Assembly (NCBI GenBank): GCA_020631215.1
Contig: JAHDHS010000005.1
Span: forward strand, 41,984-105,983
DNA: 64,000 nucleotides
Origin: Hellea sp.
GTDB taxonomy: Bacteria; Pseudomonadota; Alphaproteobacteria; Caulobacterales; Maricaulaceae
Reading direction: 5' to 3'
Every line of letters begins with the position of its first letter. The stretch's first letter is position 1. Positions 29,441-38,443 of this stretch are shown here, piece after piece. The notes beneath the pieces were generated by a model. It worked only from the letters and a program-made list of their open reading frames with translations. It was not told the origin of the DNA and did not search any database. The position numbers and the translations under genes were made by a program.

Positions 29441-30486
29441 TGGCGGCTCCGCATTTGTCGTTCGATTTTGCGCCACTTTTTCACATTCGCTTCATGACCC
29501 GCCAAGGTCTTGGCAAAGGCGTGACCGCCTGTTCCGTCCGCCACGAAATAAATGGCGTCGGTTGTAGCCGGATTTAGCGTTGCGCGAATGGCGGCTTCTC
29601 CGGGGTTGCAAATCGGAGTCTTGGGCAGGCCGTCAATCTGATAGGTATTCCAATCTGTTTTGCGGTCAATTTCAGAGCGGTAAATCCCGCGGCGCTTACC
29701 CGCACGGTTAAATAGCGGCTCACCCTTGGAGACGCCATAGATAATGGTCGGATCAGATTGCAGGCGCATCCCTTTGCGAAGGCGGTTGACGAAAACACCC
29801 GCCACCTTGTCACGCTCCGCTCCGATACCGGTTTCTTTCTCCACCACAGAGGCCAGAATGATCGCTTCGGCTTTGGTGGTGAAAGGCAGGTCTGGCGCGC
29901 GGCTGTCCCAAATTTCATCGAGCAAATCCGTCTGCGCTTTAGCCATCTTTGCCAGCAATTCGGATTGCTTCATCCCGCGCGGCGTCAAGTACGTTTCCGG
30001 CAATAAGGTTCCTTCGGCAGGCACAGCCGGATCGTCATCGACCAAGGTCGGCATGCCGTCCAGCGTGCGGACTATCTGTGCCGATGTCCGGCCTTCGGGT
30101 GCTGTGAACGGGTAAAGAATAGATTTGCCCGAAGACAGAATTTCGAAAATCTCTGCCATGGTTGCATTGCCGGGCACAGCATATTCACCCGCCTTGAACG
30201 CGCTTTCATTGCCGCGCAATTTTGTAACCGCCTTAAAGATGAAGGCGCTGTCAATCAGTTCGGCCTTTTCCAAACGCGACGCAATTGTCGATAGCCCATT
30301 GCCGCGCTCTACATTGAAAATGACACGGCTTTCAGTTTTCTCTGGGCGGGCTTCATAACGGTAATTGGCAAAAGCATAAATCGCGAGCAGCCCCCCGACC
30401 ATGAGTGTCAGCAGGCCGATTAACCCGATGAGTCCAAGCGCGACTCTGCTGCGCTTGTTCAGGCCTTTGACATCGGCCTTGCTCAC
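29437..30486 (-). CDS. mltG: Endolytic murein transglycosylase MltG (YceG)
   Basis: 349 residues with a GTG start directly after the fabF stop codon. A membrane anchor (about 15-40, VALGLIGLIGLLTLMVGGLL) precedes a LysM-like subdomain (VERGNGLSTIASRLEKAELI) and the YceG catalytic domain: GTLLPETYLTPRGMKQSELL, ASVVEKETGIGAERDKVAGV with the catalytic Glu, FVNRLRKGMRLQSDPTIIYG, and GLPKTPICNPGEAAIRATLN. It cuts nascent glycan strands and so sets their length. The fabF-mltG-gmk arrangement is common in alphaproteobacteria. Confidence 0.95.
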   Translation of the reverse strand: MSKADVKGLNKRSRVALGLIGLIGLLTLMVGGLLAIYAFANYRYEARPEKTESRVIFNVERGNGLSTIASRLEKAELIDSAFIFKAVTKLRGNESAFKAGEYAVPGNATMAEIFEILSSGKSILYPFTAPEGRTSAQIVRTLDGMPTLVDDDPAVPAEGTLLPETYLTPRGMKQSELLAKMAKAQTDLLDEIWDSRAPDLPFTTKAEAIILASVVEKETGIGAERDKVAGVFVNRLRKGMRLQSDPTIIYGVSKGEPLFNRAGKRRGIYRSEIDRKTDWNTYQIDGLPKTPICNPGEAAIRATLNPATTDAIYFVADGTGGHAFAKTLAGHEANVKKWRKIERQMRSRQ

Positions 30487-31788
30487 CTATTCGGCTTGTT
30501 TGAAAATGACAGCGGCATTTGTGCCGCCAAACCCGAAGGAATTGGACATAACCGCTTTGCCGGAAAAGGGCTTGGCCTTATGCGGTACCAGATCCAGCGG
30601 CGTGTCCAATGATGGATTATCCAAATTAAGCGTCGGCGGCGCGATTTGATCGCGCAGGGCCAGAATAGAGAAAATGCTTTCCACCGCGCCGGCTGCGCCC
30701 AGCAAATGCCCGGTCGCCGATTTGGTCGAAGACATTTTAGCGTTTATGGCATGATCACCCAGCAGACGCTCTACGGCCATGACTTCCAGTTCGTCGCCCA
30801 TGGGCGTGGACGTACCATGCGCATTCACATAGGCAATGTCACTGGCTTTCAGGCCGGAGTTTTTCAGTGCCGCCGCCATGGCACGATGCCCGCCCTCACC
30901 TTCCGGCGCCGGGCTGGTAATGTGATGCGCGTCACCGGAAAGACCATATCCTGCCAGCTCGGCATATATGGTCGCGCCGCGCGCCTTGGCATGTTCATAT
31001 TCTTCCAGGACAACTGCGCCCGCACCTTCGCCCATCAGGAAACCGTCGCGATCCTTGTCATAAGGGCGGGAGGCCTTTTCAGGCGTGTCATTGAAATTGG
31101 TGGTCATGGCGCGGCAGGCCACAAAGGCGGCAATGCCAAGACGGTTGATCGAGGCTTCGCCCCCGCCTGCCACCATGACATCCGCATCACCATAAGCAAT
31201 CAGACGCCCTGCATCGCCAATGGCGTGTGCGCCGGTCGCGCAAGCCGTCACCACGGAATGATTGGGCCCTTTCAGGCCGTGCCGGATTGAAACCTGACCA
31301 GAGGACAAATTGATCAACATGGCCGGAATAACGAAAGGAGATAAGCGCCTCGGGCCCTTTTCATGCAGGGTAATGGACGCATCATAGGTGGTTTGCAGGC
31401 CGCCAATACCGGAGCCGAGCAGCACGCCCGTTCTGTGCTGCGCCTCTTCACCTTCCTGGGCCGGATTCCAGCGGGCATCGGCCAAAGCTTCGTCGGCGGC
31501 GGCTATGGAGTAGAGAATGAAATCATCAATACGCTTGGCGTCTCGGGCTGACATGACGTCATCCGGATTGAACAGCCCTTTTGGCGTATCGGCTTGAGCG
31601 ATGAAATCTGCCCCACGCCCGTCAGAGCGGGGGACATTTGCAGCGATTTTGCAGGCAATATCGCTGACGTCAAAATGTTCTATTTTAGAGGCACCTGACT
31701 TTCCCGCCAGAATGTTGCCCCATGCGACATCAACGCCGCAGCCGACGGGCGTAACAAGGCCAAGACCTGTGACAACGACCCGCCGCAA
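30487..31788 (-). CDS. fabF: Beta-ketoacyl-ACP synthase II
   Basis: 433 residues. It condenses malonyl-ACP with acyl-ACP in fatty-acid elongation. The Cys-His-His catalytic set is present: VVTACATGAHAIGDA, VNAHGTSTPMGD, KSATGHLLGAAG. The start is a TTG, 10 bases after acpP: it gives MRRVVVTGLGLVTPVG, exactly the family's N-terminus, and there is no earlier or nearby ATG that fits. The weak start may reduce its translation relative to acpP. Part of fabD-fabG-acpP-fabF-mltG-gmk. Confidence 0.96.
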   Translation of the reverse strand: MRRVVVTGLGLVTPVGCGVDVAWGNILAGKSGASKIEHFDVSDIACKIAANVPRSDGRGADFIAQADTPKGLFNPDDVMSARDAKRIDDFILYSIAAADEALADARWNPAQEGEEAQHRTGVLLGSGIGGLQTTYDASITLHEKGPRRLSPFVIPAMLINLSSGQVSIRHGLKGPNHSVVTACATGAHAIGDAGRLIAYGDADVMVAGGGEASINRLGIAAFVACRAMTTNFNDTPEKASRPYDKDRDGFLMGEGAGAVVLEEYEHAKARGATIYAELAGYGLSGDAHHITSPAPEGEGGHRAMAAALKNSGLKASDIAYVNAHGTSTPMGDELEVMAVERLLGDHAINAKMSSTKSATGHLLGAAGAVESIFSILALRDQIAPPTLNLDNPSLDTPLDLVPHKAKPFSGKAVMSNSFGFGGTNAAVIFKQAE

Positions 31789-31797
31789 AGTGACAAC

Positions 31798-32034
31798 CTA
31801 GCCGACTTTTTCAGAGATGAATTTAACGGCATCACCAACAGTTTGGATGTGCTCAGCGGCATCATCAGGAATTTCGATGTCGAATTCTTCTTCGAACGCC
31901 ATGACCAATTCGACATTGTCGAGGCTGTCTGCGCCCAAATCATCGATGAAGTGCGCTTTATCAGTCACTTTATCTTCTTCCACATCCAGATGTTCCACGA
32001 CCATTTTTTTCACGCGGGCTAATACGTCTGACAT
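31798..32034 (-). CDS. acpP: Acyl carrier protein
   Basis: 78 residues, strongly acidic, with the phosphopantetheine Ser in [19 protein letters not shown] good ribosome-binding site (AAAGGAAAA) precedes the ATG. It carries growing acyl chains for fatty acid and lipid A synthesis. It is separated from fabG upstream by about 165 bases, which probably hold a separate strong promoter. Confidence 0.97.
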   Translation of the reverse strand: MSDVLARVKKMVVEHLDVEEDKVTDKAHFIDDLGADSLDNVELVMAFEEEFDIEIPDDAAEHIQTVGDAVKFISEKVG

Positions 32035-32162
32035 AGGTTTTCCTTTAGTTAGGCCGGAGATACTCTTCCGGCGGTTACGCGCTGTAAATGGGACTGTCTG
32101 TCAAAATAACAACCCCCAACGCAATCGAAGCGCGGGTTAGCATACGATTCTATGCGTTGCCA

Positions 32163-32189
32163 GCCCCAATATGCCTTTATATTGTGGGC
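32163..32189. other. Hairpin between fabG and acpP
   Basis: gccccaatat and atattgtgggc can pair around a short loop, with one bulge. It lies 10 bases downstream of the fabG stop on the minus strand. No T tract follows, so it may be an mRNA-stabilising 3' end or a processing site, separating fabDG from acpP expression. Confidence 0.4.
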
Positions 32190-32199
32190 TTAACACTGG

Positions 32200-32940
32200 T
32201 TAAATCATCGCCATGCCGCCATTTACATGCAGGGTTTGCCCTGTGACATAGCCGGCCTCTTCACTCGCCAAATACAGGGTTGCGCTGGCAATTTCGGATC
32301 CTTCACCCAAACGGCCCATCGGCACACGGGCCAAAGTCGCCTCTCTTTGAGCGTCATTGAGCTCATCCGTCATGGGCGAGGTGATAAAGCCCGGCGCGAC
32401 GCAATTGACCGTAATGCCGCGGGTGGCGACTTCTTGGGCCAGAGATTTGGAAAAGCCGATCATGCCCGCTTTTGAGGCCGCGTAATTCGTCTGTCCGGGG
32501 TTGCCCGTCACGCCAACGACAGAGGTAATCCCGATAATCCGGCCCCAACGGGATTTCATCATGGGGCGCAGACAGGCTTTGGACAGGCGAAAATAGGCCT
32601 CCAGATTGACCTTTTGCACCAAATCCCAATCTTCCTGCTTCATGCGCATCAGCAGGCCGTCTCGCGTGATACCGGCATTGGCAACCAGAATGTCAATCGG
32701 CCCGCCCATGGCCTCGGCCGCCTGACCGGGCAGAGCATCAACCGCCTCTCCATCGGACAGGTTACAGGCCACGATGTGAGCGCGCTCGCCCAGTTCGCTG
32801 GCAAGGGCTTCGAGTTTTTCCGCGCGCGTCCCGGAGAGAACCACGACCGCCCCCTGTTGATGAAGCGTGCGGGCAATTTCGCCCCCCAGACCGCCTGTCG
32901 CGCCGGTGACAAGCGCGCGTTTTCCGCTGAGATCAAACAT
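32200..32940 (-). CDS. fabG: 3-oxoacyl-ACP reductase
   Basis: 246 residues of the short-chain dehydrogenase family. NADPH-binding TGATGGLGGEIART near the N-terminus, NAGITRDGLLMRMKQEDWD, the catalytic Ser, Tyr and Lys in SVVGVTGNPGQTNYAASKAG, and the C-terminal YLASEEAGYVTGQTLHVNGG. It reduces beta-ketoacyl-ACP in each elongation round. AAAGGATAAATT precedes the ATG, and it follows fabD by 3 bases. Confidence 0.96.
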   Translation of the reverse strand: MFDLSGKRALVTGATGGLGGEIARTLHQQGAVVVLSGTRAEKLEALASELGERAHIVACNLSDGEAVDALPGQAAEAMGGPIDILVANAGITRDGLLMRMKQEDWDLVQKVNLEAYFRLSKACLRPMMKSRWGRIIGITSVVGVTGNPGQTNYAASKAGMIGFSKSLAQEVATRGITVNCVAPGFITSPMTDELNDAQREATLARVPMGRLGEGSEIASATLYLASEEAGYVTGQTLHVNGGMAMI

Positions 32941-32943
32941 AAT

Positions 32944-33888
32944 TTATCCTTTTATTTCTTTCGCAAACGCTTCCAATTGTTCAGGCGCGCTCAAAGCTGT
33001 TCCGTTCACGCCTTTGACAATCCGGCGCAGCATAACCGTGAGGACTTTGCCGCTGCCCGGCTCAGCAAATGTCTCTATGCCCTGGCCTGCCATCCACTCT
33101 ACCGACTCCCGCCAGCGAACGCGGCCTGTGACCTGACTGATAAGATCATTTTTCAACTGATCCGGGTCTGTGACCGGAACCGCCTGCACATTATTCACAA
33201 TCGGCACTGACGGAGCGTTGAAATTGACATCTGCGAGCGCCTCCCGCATTTTATCGGCCGCTGGCGCCATCATATCGCAGTGAAACGGGGCCGAGACATT
33301 GAGCATCATGGCCTTTTTCACGCCCATTTCCGTGGCTGCATCACAGGCCGCTTGAACCGCGTCTTTTTCACCCGATAGCACGATCTGTCCCGTCGCATTG
33401 TCATTGGCAATCTGGCAAATACCACTCGCAGACCCTGCTTTGGCCGCCGCTTCAGCGTCTTCAACGGATGCCCCCAACAAGGCGGCCATAGCACCCTTGC
33501 CGGCAGGGACAGCCTCCTGCATGGCATTCCCGCGAATACGCAAGAGTTTGGCCGTATCAGAAAGACTGACCACACCTGCCGCGCAAAGGGCGGAATATTC
33601 CCCGAGCGAATGCCCTGCCAGATATTGGGCATGGCTCACATCTATATCAAATTCATCTTTAAGCGCGCGCATCGCCGCCACAGAACATGCCATCAAGGCC
33701 GGCTGCGTATTAGCTGTCAGGGTCAAATCCTCTATCGGCCCTTCCCACATCAAATGCGTCAGATTTTGCCCCAAAGCATCATTCACTTCATCGAAAACCG
33801 CCTTGGCTGACGGAAAAGCCTCCGCCAATTCGCGGCCCATGCCCACAGTTTGGGAGCCTTGTCCTGGGAATGTGAATGCCAGCGCCAT
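32944..33888 (-). CDS. fabD: Malonyl-CoA:ACP transacylase
   Basis: 314 residues. It loads malonate onto ACP. Motifs: FTFPGQGSQTVGMGREL, the nucleophile elbow GHSLGEYSALCAAG with the catalytic Ser, the substrate Arg in KLLRIRGNAMQEAVPAG, and the catalytic His in NVSAPFHCDMM. First gene of the fabDG pair. The roughly 165-base spacer to the divergent crescentin-like gene is AT-rich and should contain both promoters. Confidence 0.96.
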   Translation of the reverse strand: MALAFTFPGQGSQTVGMGRELAEAFPSAKAVFDEVNDALGQNLTHLMWEGPIEDLTLTANTQPALMACSVAAMRALKDEFDIDVSHAQYLAGHSLGEYSALCAAGVVSLSDTAKLLRIRGNAMQEAVPAGKGAMAALLGASVEDAEAAAKAGSASGICQIANDNATGQIVLSGEKDAVQAACDAATEMGVKKAMMLNVSAPFHCDMMAPAADKMREALADVNFNAPSVPIVNNVQAVPVTDPDQLKNDLISQVTGRVRWRESVEWMAGQGIETFAEPGSGKVLTVMLRRIVKGVNGTALSAPEQLEAFAKEIKG

Positions 33889-34054
33889 GAGATACTCTCT
33901 TCAAAAAAGCTTAACCTCATATTTTGAGTGCATGAGGTCAACCCTAATTCATCGATAGCCGTCAAAGTTACCGGAAAATTTTCGTTATTTTACAGCTTGT
34001 TAACACTGGCCGCCTAACTCATAGTCTCAAACGATTCGCTGGGAATATAGGGTT

Positions 34055-35533
34055 ATGCGCTTTTTTAAGAAATCAGACGATCAAGAGAACGAAAAAAAAT
34101 CACCAGGTTCGGGCGCAAATGAGGATTTCAACGAAAATTGGGATTCACTGGAAGATGAACACCGCGAACAAGAACTAAGCCGCCCGCGTGAAGATGAAAC
34201 CGAGTCCGGTCTAGATGCGGCAAATTTCCTAGCCGGCGCAACATCATCATTCAGAGAGCCTGAGTTTAGGACCTCCGTCTCAAATGAGACCGACCGCATT
34301 GATGTCACGAGTGAAATCCCCTCCCCGACCAGCTTCTCACGCGAAAAAGGGGCAGATTTGAACGCGATGCGCCTGGATGTTGCTCGTATCAGTGCGGATA
34401 TTCAGAGTGGTGAAGAACTTTACCGCCGCGCGCAAAAGCGGATCGACAATCTGACAAGTTTCGTTGAGCGCGCCGAGGTTGATTTCTCCCTTCTCAACCG
34501 GCTGGAGCCGGAAAACCGACGCCTGAAGGCCCGCGTCAGAACGCTGGAGTCGGAATTTGACGATAAAATCCGCCGCATCCGCCTGCTCGAAGCGGAAATC
34601 GAAGACCAGAAATCCCGAATTCTTGAGCGCAACAAGACATTAGATGAGACGCAGAATAAGTTGGCCTTGGCCAAAACCTCCCTGCGGGATTACGAAAGAA
34701 ACCTAAAAACGGCGCAGGATAGCGCGGATCGCGGAGCCTTAGCCGCTGAGCGCGCTGAGACCGCTTTGGATGTCGAAAAACGCGAAAACGAAGTTCTTCG
34801 TCAGAAACTTGTCGAAACCACTGTCGCTGTCGAGGAAAAGCAGTCCGGTTACATCGAAGCCAAGAAAATTGCCGACTCACTCACTCAGGATTGTGAAGAT
34901 TTCCGCAACCGGGCCGAAGTTGCCACAGCCGAAGTCATCGAGTTACGTAATGCGCTTGACGATGCGAAAAAGCAAAACTCCCATATGAAAAGCGAAATGG
35001 TGCAGCTGCATGAGGATATTCGCAGCTTTAAGACTGAGTATGAATTTAACATGGTCGCCCGTGAGGATGAGATCATCGCTCTGCAAACCCAGATCAACAC
35101 CTTGCAGAAACAGTTGGATGTCAAAGACGAGATTGTGCGCAACGCTGCCCGCGATGTGACAGAACTTCGCAAAATCCGTACGGCACAGGATTTAGAGCGC
35201 GAGCGGCTGGAGAGCATGATCGAAACGCAAAATTTCCAGTTAGAAGAATCCCGTTCAGAGCTGCTGAAGACGCAGCAGGATGTGTCTGACTTTGACCGGC
35301 GTTACCGCGATGTCACAGCCGCATTGACGGCGTCACAAGCCCGCCGGACCAGTAATCCACCTTCTGAGAGCCCCGATATTCAACCCACAAAACCGCCTAT
35401 GCCGGAAGAACAAGATGTTTTAGCGAGTGAAGAGTTGAAAAAAGCCGGAGACGAGTTAGGCAATCTGACCGAGGACGACATTGACGGCCATGTGACCGAT
35501 TTCAAACTTGGGCAGCGCAAAGATATCTTCTAG
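34055..35533 (+). CDS. Long coiled-coil protein, crescentin-like
   Basis: 492 residues. Residues 1-100 are polar and disordered, starting with the basic MRFFKKSDDQENEKK. About residues 105-435 are almost unbroken heptad-type coiled coil (ELYRRAQKRIDNLTSFVERA, AEVDFSLLNRLEPENRRLKA and onwards), and the tail is Pro- and acid-rich. This is the layout of bacterial intermediate-filament-like proteins: a basic head, a long rod and a short tail. The LLNRLEPENRRLK segment recalls the crescentin-family domain of alphaproteobacteria, from memory and not verified. It may shape the cell or act as a cytoskeletal scaffold. Divergent from fabD; about 195 bases before rpsF. Confidence 0.6.
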   Translation: MRFFKKSDDQENEKKSPGSGANEDFNENWDSLEDEHREQELSRPREDETESGLDAANFLAGATSSFREPEFRTSVSNETDRIDVTSEIPSPTSFSREKGADLNAMRLDVARISADIQSGEELYRRAQKRIDNLTSFVERAEVDFSLLNRLEPENRRLKARVRTLESEFDDKIRRIRLLEAEIEDQKSRILERNKTLDETQNKLALAKTSLRDYERNLKTAQDSADRGALAAERAETALDVEKRENEVLRQKLVETTVAVEEKQSGYIEAKKIADSLTQDCEDFRNRAEVATAEVIELRNALDDAKKQNSHMKSEMVQLHEDIRSFKTEYEFNMVAREDEIIALQTQINTLQKQLDVKDEIVRNAARDVTELRKIRTAQDLERERLESMIETQNFQLEESRSELLKTQQDVSDFDRRYRDVTAALTASQARRTSNPPSESPDIQPTKPPMPEEQDVLASEELKKAGDELGNLTEDDIDGHVTDFKLGQRKDIF

Positions 35534-35614
35534 CGCCCGCAAAGCCTGAATGCTCATCGCAAATAAGCGCTTGAATGCGCCGCCCATCTCTGTATAAGCC
35601 CGCCATTCACCGGA

Positions 35615-35673
35615 AACGGTCTGTTTGTTTATCCGTCTGGCATGGGGTCAGACCCGCAAACAGAGCCACCGTT
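35615..35673 (+). promoter_or_regulatory. Candidate S6:S18-binding mRNA leader of rpsF
   Basis: aacggtctgtttg pairs with caaacag and accgtt in two consecutive perfect helices, 7 and 6 base pairs long, with agcc bulged on the 3' side directly next to ACCG. A further hairpin gtctg/cagac sits in the terminal loop. The known rpsF leader binds the S6:S18 heterodimer at a bulged CCG-containing strand, mimicking its 16S rRNA site, so this helix-bulge-helix before rpsF-rpsR fits autoregulation. It ends 55 bases before the rpsF ATG. Confidence 0.6.
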
Positions 35674-35728
35674 GACCCCCTGCCTTCACAGGATGTCAGC
35701 GCCGTTTCCAAACAAATGAAGGCTGATT

Positions 35729-36082
35729 ATGTCTCTCTATGAGCACGTGGTTATCTCACGTCCGGACATCTCGACCCAACAAGTTGAGGAATTTGTCCAA
35801 AACCTTGCCAGCAAGATCGAAAATATGGGCGGCACTGTCGAAGGCGCCGAATATTGGGGTCTACGGAATCTGGCATACCGTATGAAAAAGAACCGCAAGG
35901 CGCATTACTCGCTGCTGAAGGTTAATGCGGACGCTTCCGTCGTTCATGAAATTGAGCGGACACACCGCATCAATGATGATGTTGTGCGTTACATGTCCAT
36001 CCGTGTGGATGAGTTCTCTGACGAACCGTCCCCCATTCTGAAAAAGCGCGAAGAGCGCAAAAAACGCGATAAGAGGGATTAG
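35729..36082 (+). CDS. rpsF: 30S ribosomal protein S6
   Basis: 117 residues with the S6 ferredoxin-like fold: [20 protein letters not shown] at the N-terminus, [20 protein letters not shown], and [20 protein letters not shown]. It pairs with S18 on the 30S platform. The C-terminus ends in a Lys/Arg/Glu/Asp stretch ([11 protein letters not shown]) instead of the Glu-Glu end that RimK extends in E. coli, which matters because a RimK-like gene lies in this window. First gene of rpsF-rpsR-rplI. Confidence 0.97.
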   Translation: MSLYEHVVISRPDISTQQVEEFVQNLASKIENMGGTVEGAEYWGLRNLAYRMKKNRKAHYSLLKVNADASVVHEIERTHRINDDVVRYMSIRVDEFSDEPSPILKKREERKKRDKRD

Positions 36083-36086
36083 GATC

Positions 36087-36350
36087 ATGGCTGCTAAAAA
36101 CCAAATCAAAATCGAAAACCTGCCAAGCCGCACGTCATTTCGTCGCCGCCGCAAGGTTTGTCCATTCTCTGGCGATAATGGCATCAAAATCGATTATAAG
36201 GATCCCAAAATGCTGGCCCGCTATATGTCTGAAAAAGGCAAAATCGCGCCGTCACGCATTACTGCGGTCTCTCACAAGAAACAGCGTGAACTGGCCCGTG
36301 CCATTAAACGCGCACGCTTTCTGGGCCTGCTGCCCTATGAAAACAAATAG
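36087..36350 (+). CDS. rpsR: 30S ribosomal protein S18
   Basis: 87 residues, highly basic. The family core is present: [33 protein letters not shown], and [21 protein letters not shown]18 binds S6 and helps form the mRNA exit platform. It is 4 bases after rpsF and 9 before rplI. Confidence 0.97.
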   Translation: MAAKNQIKIENLPSRTSFRRRRKVCPFSGDNGIKIDYKDPKMLARYMSEKGKIAPSRITAVSHKKQRELARAIKRARFLGLLPYENK

Positions 36351-36359
36351 GGGACGATC

Positions 36360-37019
36360 ATGGACGTTATCCTTTTAGAACGTATCGAAAAATTGGGTGT
36401 GATGGGCGATGTTGTGTCCGTCAAACCAGGTTATGCCCGTAACTTCCTGCTGCCGCAGGAAAAAGCTCTGCGCGCAACTAAAGCCAATCTAGCCCGTTTC
36501 GAAGCGGAGCGTGAATATCTTGAACAGCGTAATGAAGAAGCCAGAGAGCAAGCCGCCAAAGACGGCACGAGCCTTGACGGAACAGCGATTGTTATCATTC
36601 GCCGCGCCGGTGATACAGGGCAGCTTTACGGCTCTGTCTCTTCCCGCGATATTATCATTCCTTTGCAGGACAAAGGCGTGAAACGAAACATGCTGATCCT
36701 TGAAAACCCGATCAAGACATTGGGCGTTCACAAGGTTGCTGTGAAGCTTCACCCGGAAGTCACAGTTCACATTGACGTCAATGTGGCCCGCTCCGAAGAC
36801 GAAGCTGAGCGTCAAGCCAAAGGCGAAGATGTGATCGCAACGCAAATGGCCGAAGATCAGGCCGATGCGCGCGAAGCCGCCGAGGAACGCGCGGAAATCG
36901 CCAAAGAAATGTTTGACGAAGGCGCGGCTCCAGATCAGTTGGAAGGCGATGAAGCGCCAGCTGAAGACGCAGCACCTCAAGACGCTGCACCAGAAGCACC
37001 CAAGAACGAAGAAGAGTAA
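36360..37019 (+). CDS. rplI: 50S ribosomal protein L9 with long acidic tail
   Basis: 219 residues against about 150 in E. coli. The N-domain ([33 protein letters not shown]), the connecting helix and the C-domain ([32 protein letters not shown]) end near residue 150. After that comes an extra Ala/Glu/Asp/Pro tail that is probably disordered. Similar tails are common on alphaproteobacterial L9. The operon ends here at a strong terminator. Confidence 0.96.
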   Translation: MDVILLERIEKLGVMGDVVSVKPGYARNFLLPQEKALRATKANLARFEAEREYLEQRNEEAREQAAKDGTSLDGTAIVIIRRAGDTGQLYGSVSSRDIIIPLQDKGVKRNMLILENPIKTLGVHKVAVKLHPEVTVHIDVNVARSEDEAERQAKGEDVIATQMAEDQADAREAAEERAEIAKEMFDEGAAPDQLEGDEAPAEDAAPQDAAPEAPKNEEE

Positions 37020-37041
37020 AGCTCTTTACAGATATGAATAA

Positions 37042-37069
37042 AGGCCCCGCCCCGTGCGGGGCTTTTTTA
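37042..37069 (+). terminator. Rho-independent terminator of rpsF-rpsR-rplI
   Basis: ggccccgc / gcggggc with a short loop, followed by TTTTTT, 23 bases after the rplI stop. Confidence 0.92.
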
Positions 37070-37136
37070 TGCGCGGTAATTGGCTTAACTGTATCGGGCG
37101 CTTAAGAGGCATAAAAGGACGAATGACGAACGGGCC

Positions 37137-38222
37137 ATGACAGACTATCCTCAGATAGAGCGGGTTTACTTTCCCGCTTTAGACATATTCAGAATATTTG
37201 CGTTTGGACTGGTCGCCCTAAACCACATGATCGTCATCGAGGCGAAATATGCCGGAGATACATTGCTGTTCCCGGAAATGATCTTTGGTATATCCGGCGT
37301 CGATCTCTTTTTCATCCTATCCGGCTTTATGATGGGAAGGCTGTTCTTAATTCAGCCTGATGCGTCGCGGCCAAAGCCACAAAAATTTATCTTGGACCGG
37401 ATATCCCGCATTTACCCCTTATACTGGCTCATAACGGTCATGTTGACTTTGCTCTTGCTGATCGCCCCAAATATGGTCTTTTCAGCGCGCGAATATGAGC
37501 CTGACATCATTCCGTCTCTATTTCTTTGGCCGACAGACGCCATGCCCTTGCATCTGGTAGGCTGGACATTGGAACATATGATGTTCTTCTATATCGTCAC
37601 GATGCTGATCTTGATGCTGAAGCGGCGATGGTTGGCACCCTCGCTTTTGATTTGGGCCAGTGTGACAATCGCGCTTTATCATACGCCTTTTCACCGGATT
37701 AATCCTGTGACCGAGTTAATATCGCACCCATACAGCTTGGAATATATCTCGGCTATGGCCGTGGCGCTGCTGCCTATAACCGGCAAACGTCTGGCATCGG
37801 CTTTGCTGATACTATCCGCGATATTGATCGCAATCCCGGTCATTTGGTTTGGTACACAAGGCATAGATATTCGCACTATACCGCCTCTGCATCGCGTCTT
37901 GGCTGTCACGCCGGGCGGTCTTTTAATGATATATGCGCTCAGTGCCTGGCGCGGCAAAAATCCATCAAATAAATGGATAAGCTTGGCGGGTTTTGCCCGC
38001 GCGGGATTTGCACTTTATTTGACCCATGTTCTAGTCCTCAGCCTCTTGGGGCGCATATGGGCTAAATTTGCCAACCCGAATAGTCTCTGGGACAATTTCG
38101 TGATCCTGCCACTCATGTTTGCCGCCTGCTTTATGATCGCAATGATAACGGAAAGATATTTTGAGAGCCCCGTCGCAAAATTGATCAGAGGCCTTGATAT
38201 GCGCCGCCCTGCCTGGCGCTAA
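37137..38222 (+). CDS. Acyltransferase 3 family membrane protein
   Basis: 361 residues with about ten membrane segments. The acyltransferase_3 (OafA/YrhL) signature is clear: FPALDIFRIFAFGLVALNHM with the catalytic-type His, FGISGVDLFFILSGFMMGRL, and the conserved R-x-x-R-I-Y-P motif in ILDRISRIYPLYWLI. Such enzymes O-acylate surface sugars, glucans or lipids; the acceptor is unknown. The ATG overlaps the TGA of a 5-codon frame (MTNGP) that itself has AAAGGAC before it, so translation may be coupled to a mini-ORF. Confidence 0.9.
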   Translation: MTDYPQIERVYFPALDIFRIFAFGLVALNHMIVIEAKYAGDTLLFPEMIFGISGVDLFFILSGFMMGRLFLIQPDASRPKPQKFILDRISRIYPLYWLITVMLTLLLLIAPNMVFSAREYEPDIIPSLFLWPTDAMPLHLVGWTLEHMMFFYIVTMLILMLKRRWLAPSLLIWASVTIALYHTPFHRINPVTELISHPYSLEYISAMAVALLPITGKRLASALLILSAILIAIPVIWFGTQGIDIRTIPPLHRVLAVTPGGLLMIYALSAWRGKNPSNKWISLAGFARAGFALYLTHVLVLSLLGRIWAKFANPNSLWDNFVILPLMFAACFMIAMITERYFESPVAKLIRGLDMRRPAWR

Positions 38223-38268
38223 GAGAATATTCATCATGAATCCGCTTTAACCCTGATCGGCCAAAAAA

Positions 38269-38364
38269 CTCGGCTTCGGTTCAGCTCCGTCCGCGTAGAT
38301 AGACATCAACGCGGCCCGAACTGATAATCCCGACGTGGGTACAGGGACAGCCGAGGGCCGCGTT
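38269..38364. ncRNA. Candidate structured RNA, family unknown
   Basis: Two strong pairings are possible on one strand: ctcggct (38269-38275) with agccgag (38349-38355), and aacggcggccc-like arms aacgcggccc (38308-38317) with gggccgcgtt (38355-38364). The first pairing crosses the second, and the two 3' strands touch, which would give an H-type pseudoknot. On the minus strand agccgag is followed by TTTTTT; on the plus strand a terminator follows at 38387. The frames through it are poor. It could be a small RNA or a structured 3' region of yqeY or of the acyltransferase mRNA. Confidence 0.4.
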
Positions 38365-38386
38365 CAATGTGGGAGTTGGTTTGGAT

Positions 38387-38421
38387 GGTCTGATTGTTTC
38401 GGCAATCAGGCCATTTTTCTT
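38387..38421 (+). terminator. Rho-independent terminator between acyltransferase and yqeY
   Basis: ggtctgattg / caatcaggcc with a 6-base loop, then ATTTTTCTT. It is 165 bases after the acyltransferase stop, so the transcript it ends includes the structured segment upstream. Confidence 0.75.
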
Positions 38422-38443
38422 ATGATGGGTAAGAATCCAAGGC

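Noticed and set aside
38269..38364. Alphaproteobacterial tmRNA, 6S RNA or RNase P RNA
   Set aside because: No tag-peptide frame, no canonical T-loop (the ttcagct loop lacks A58), and no RNase P core sequence could be seen.
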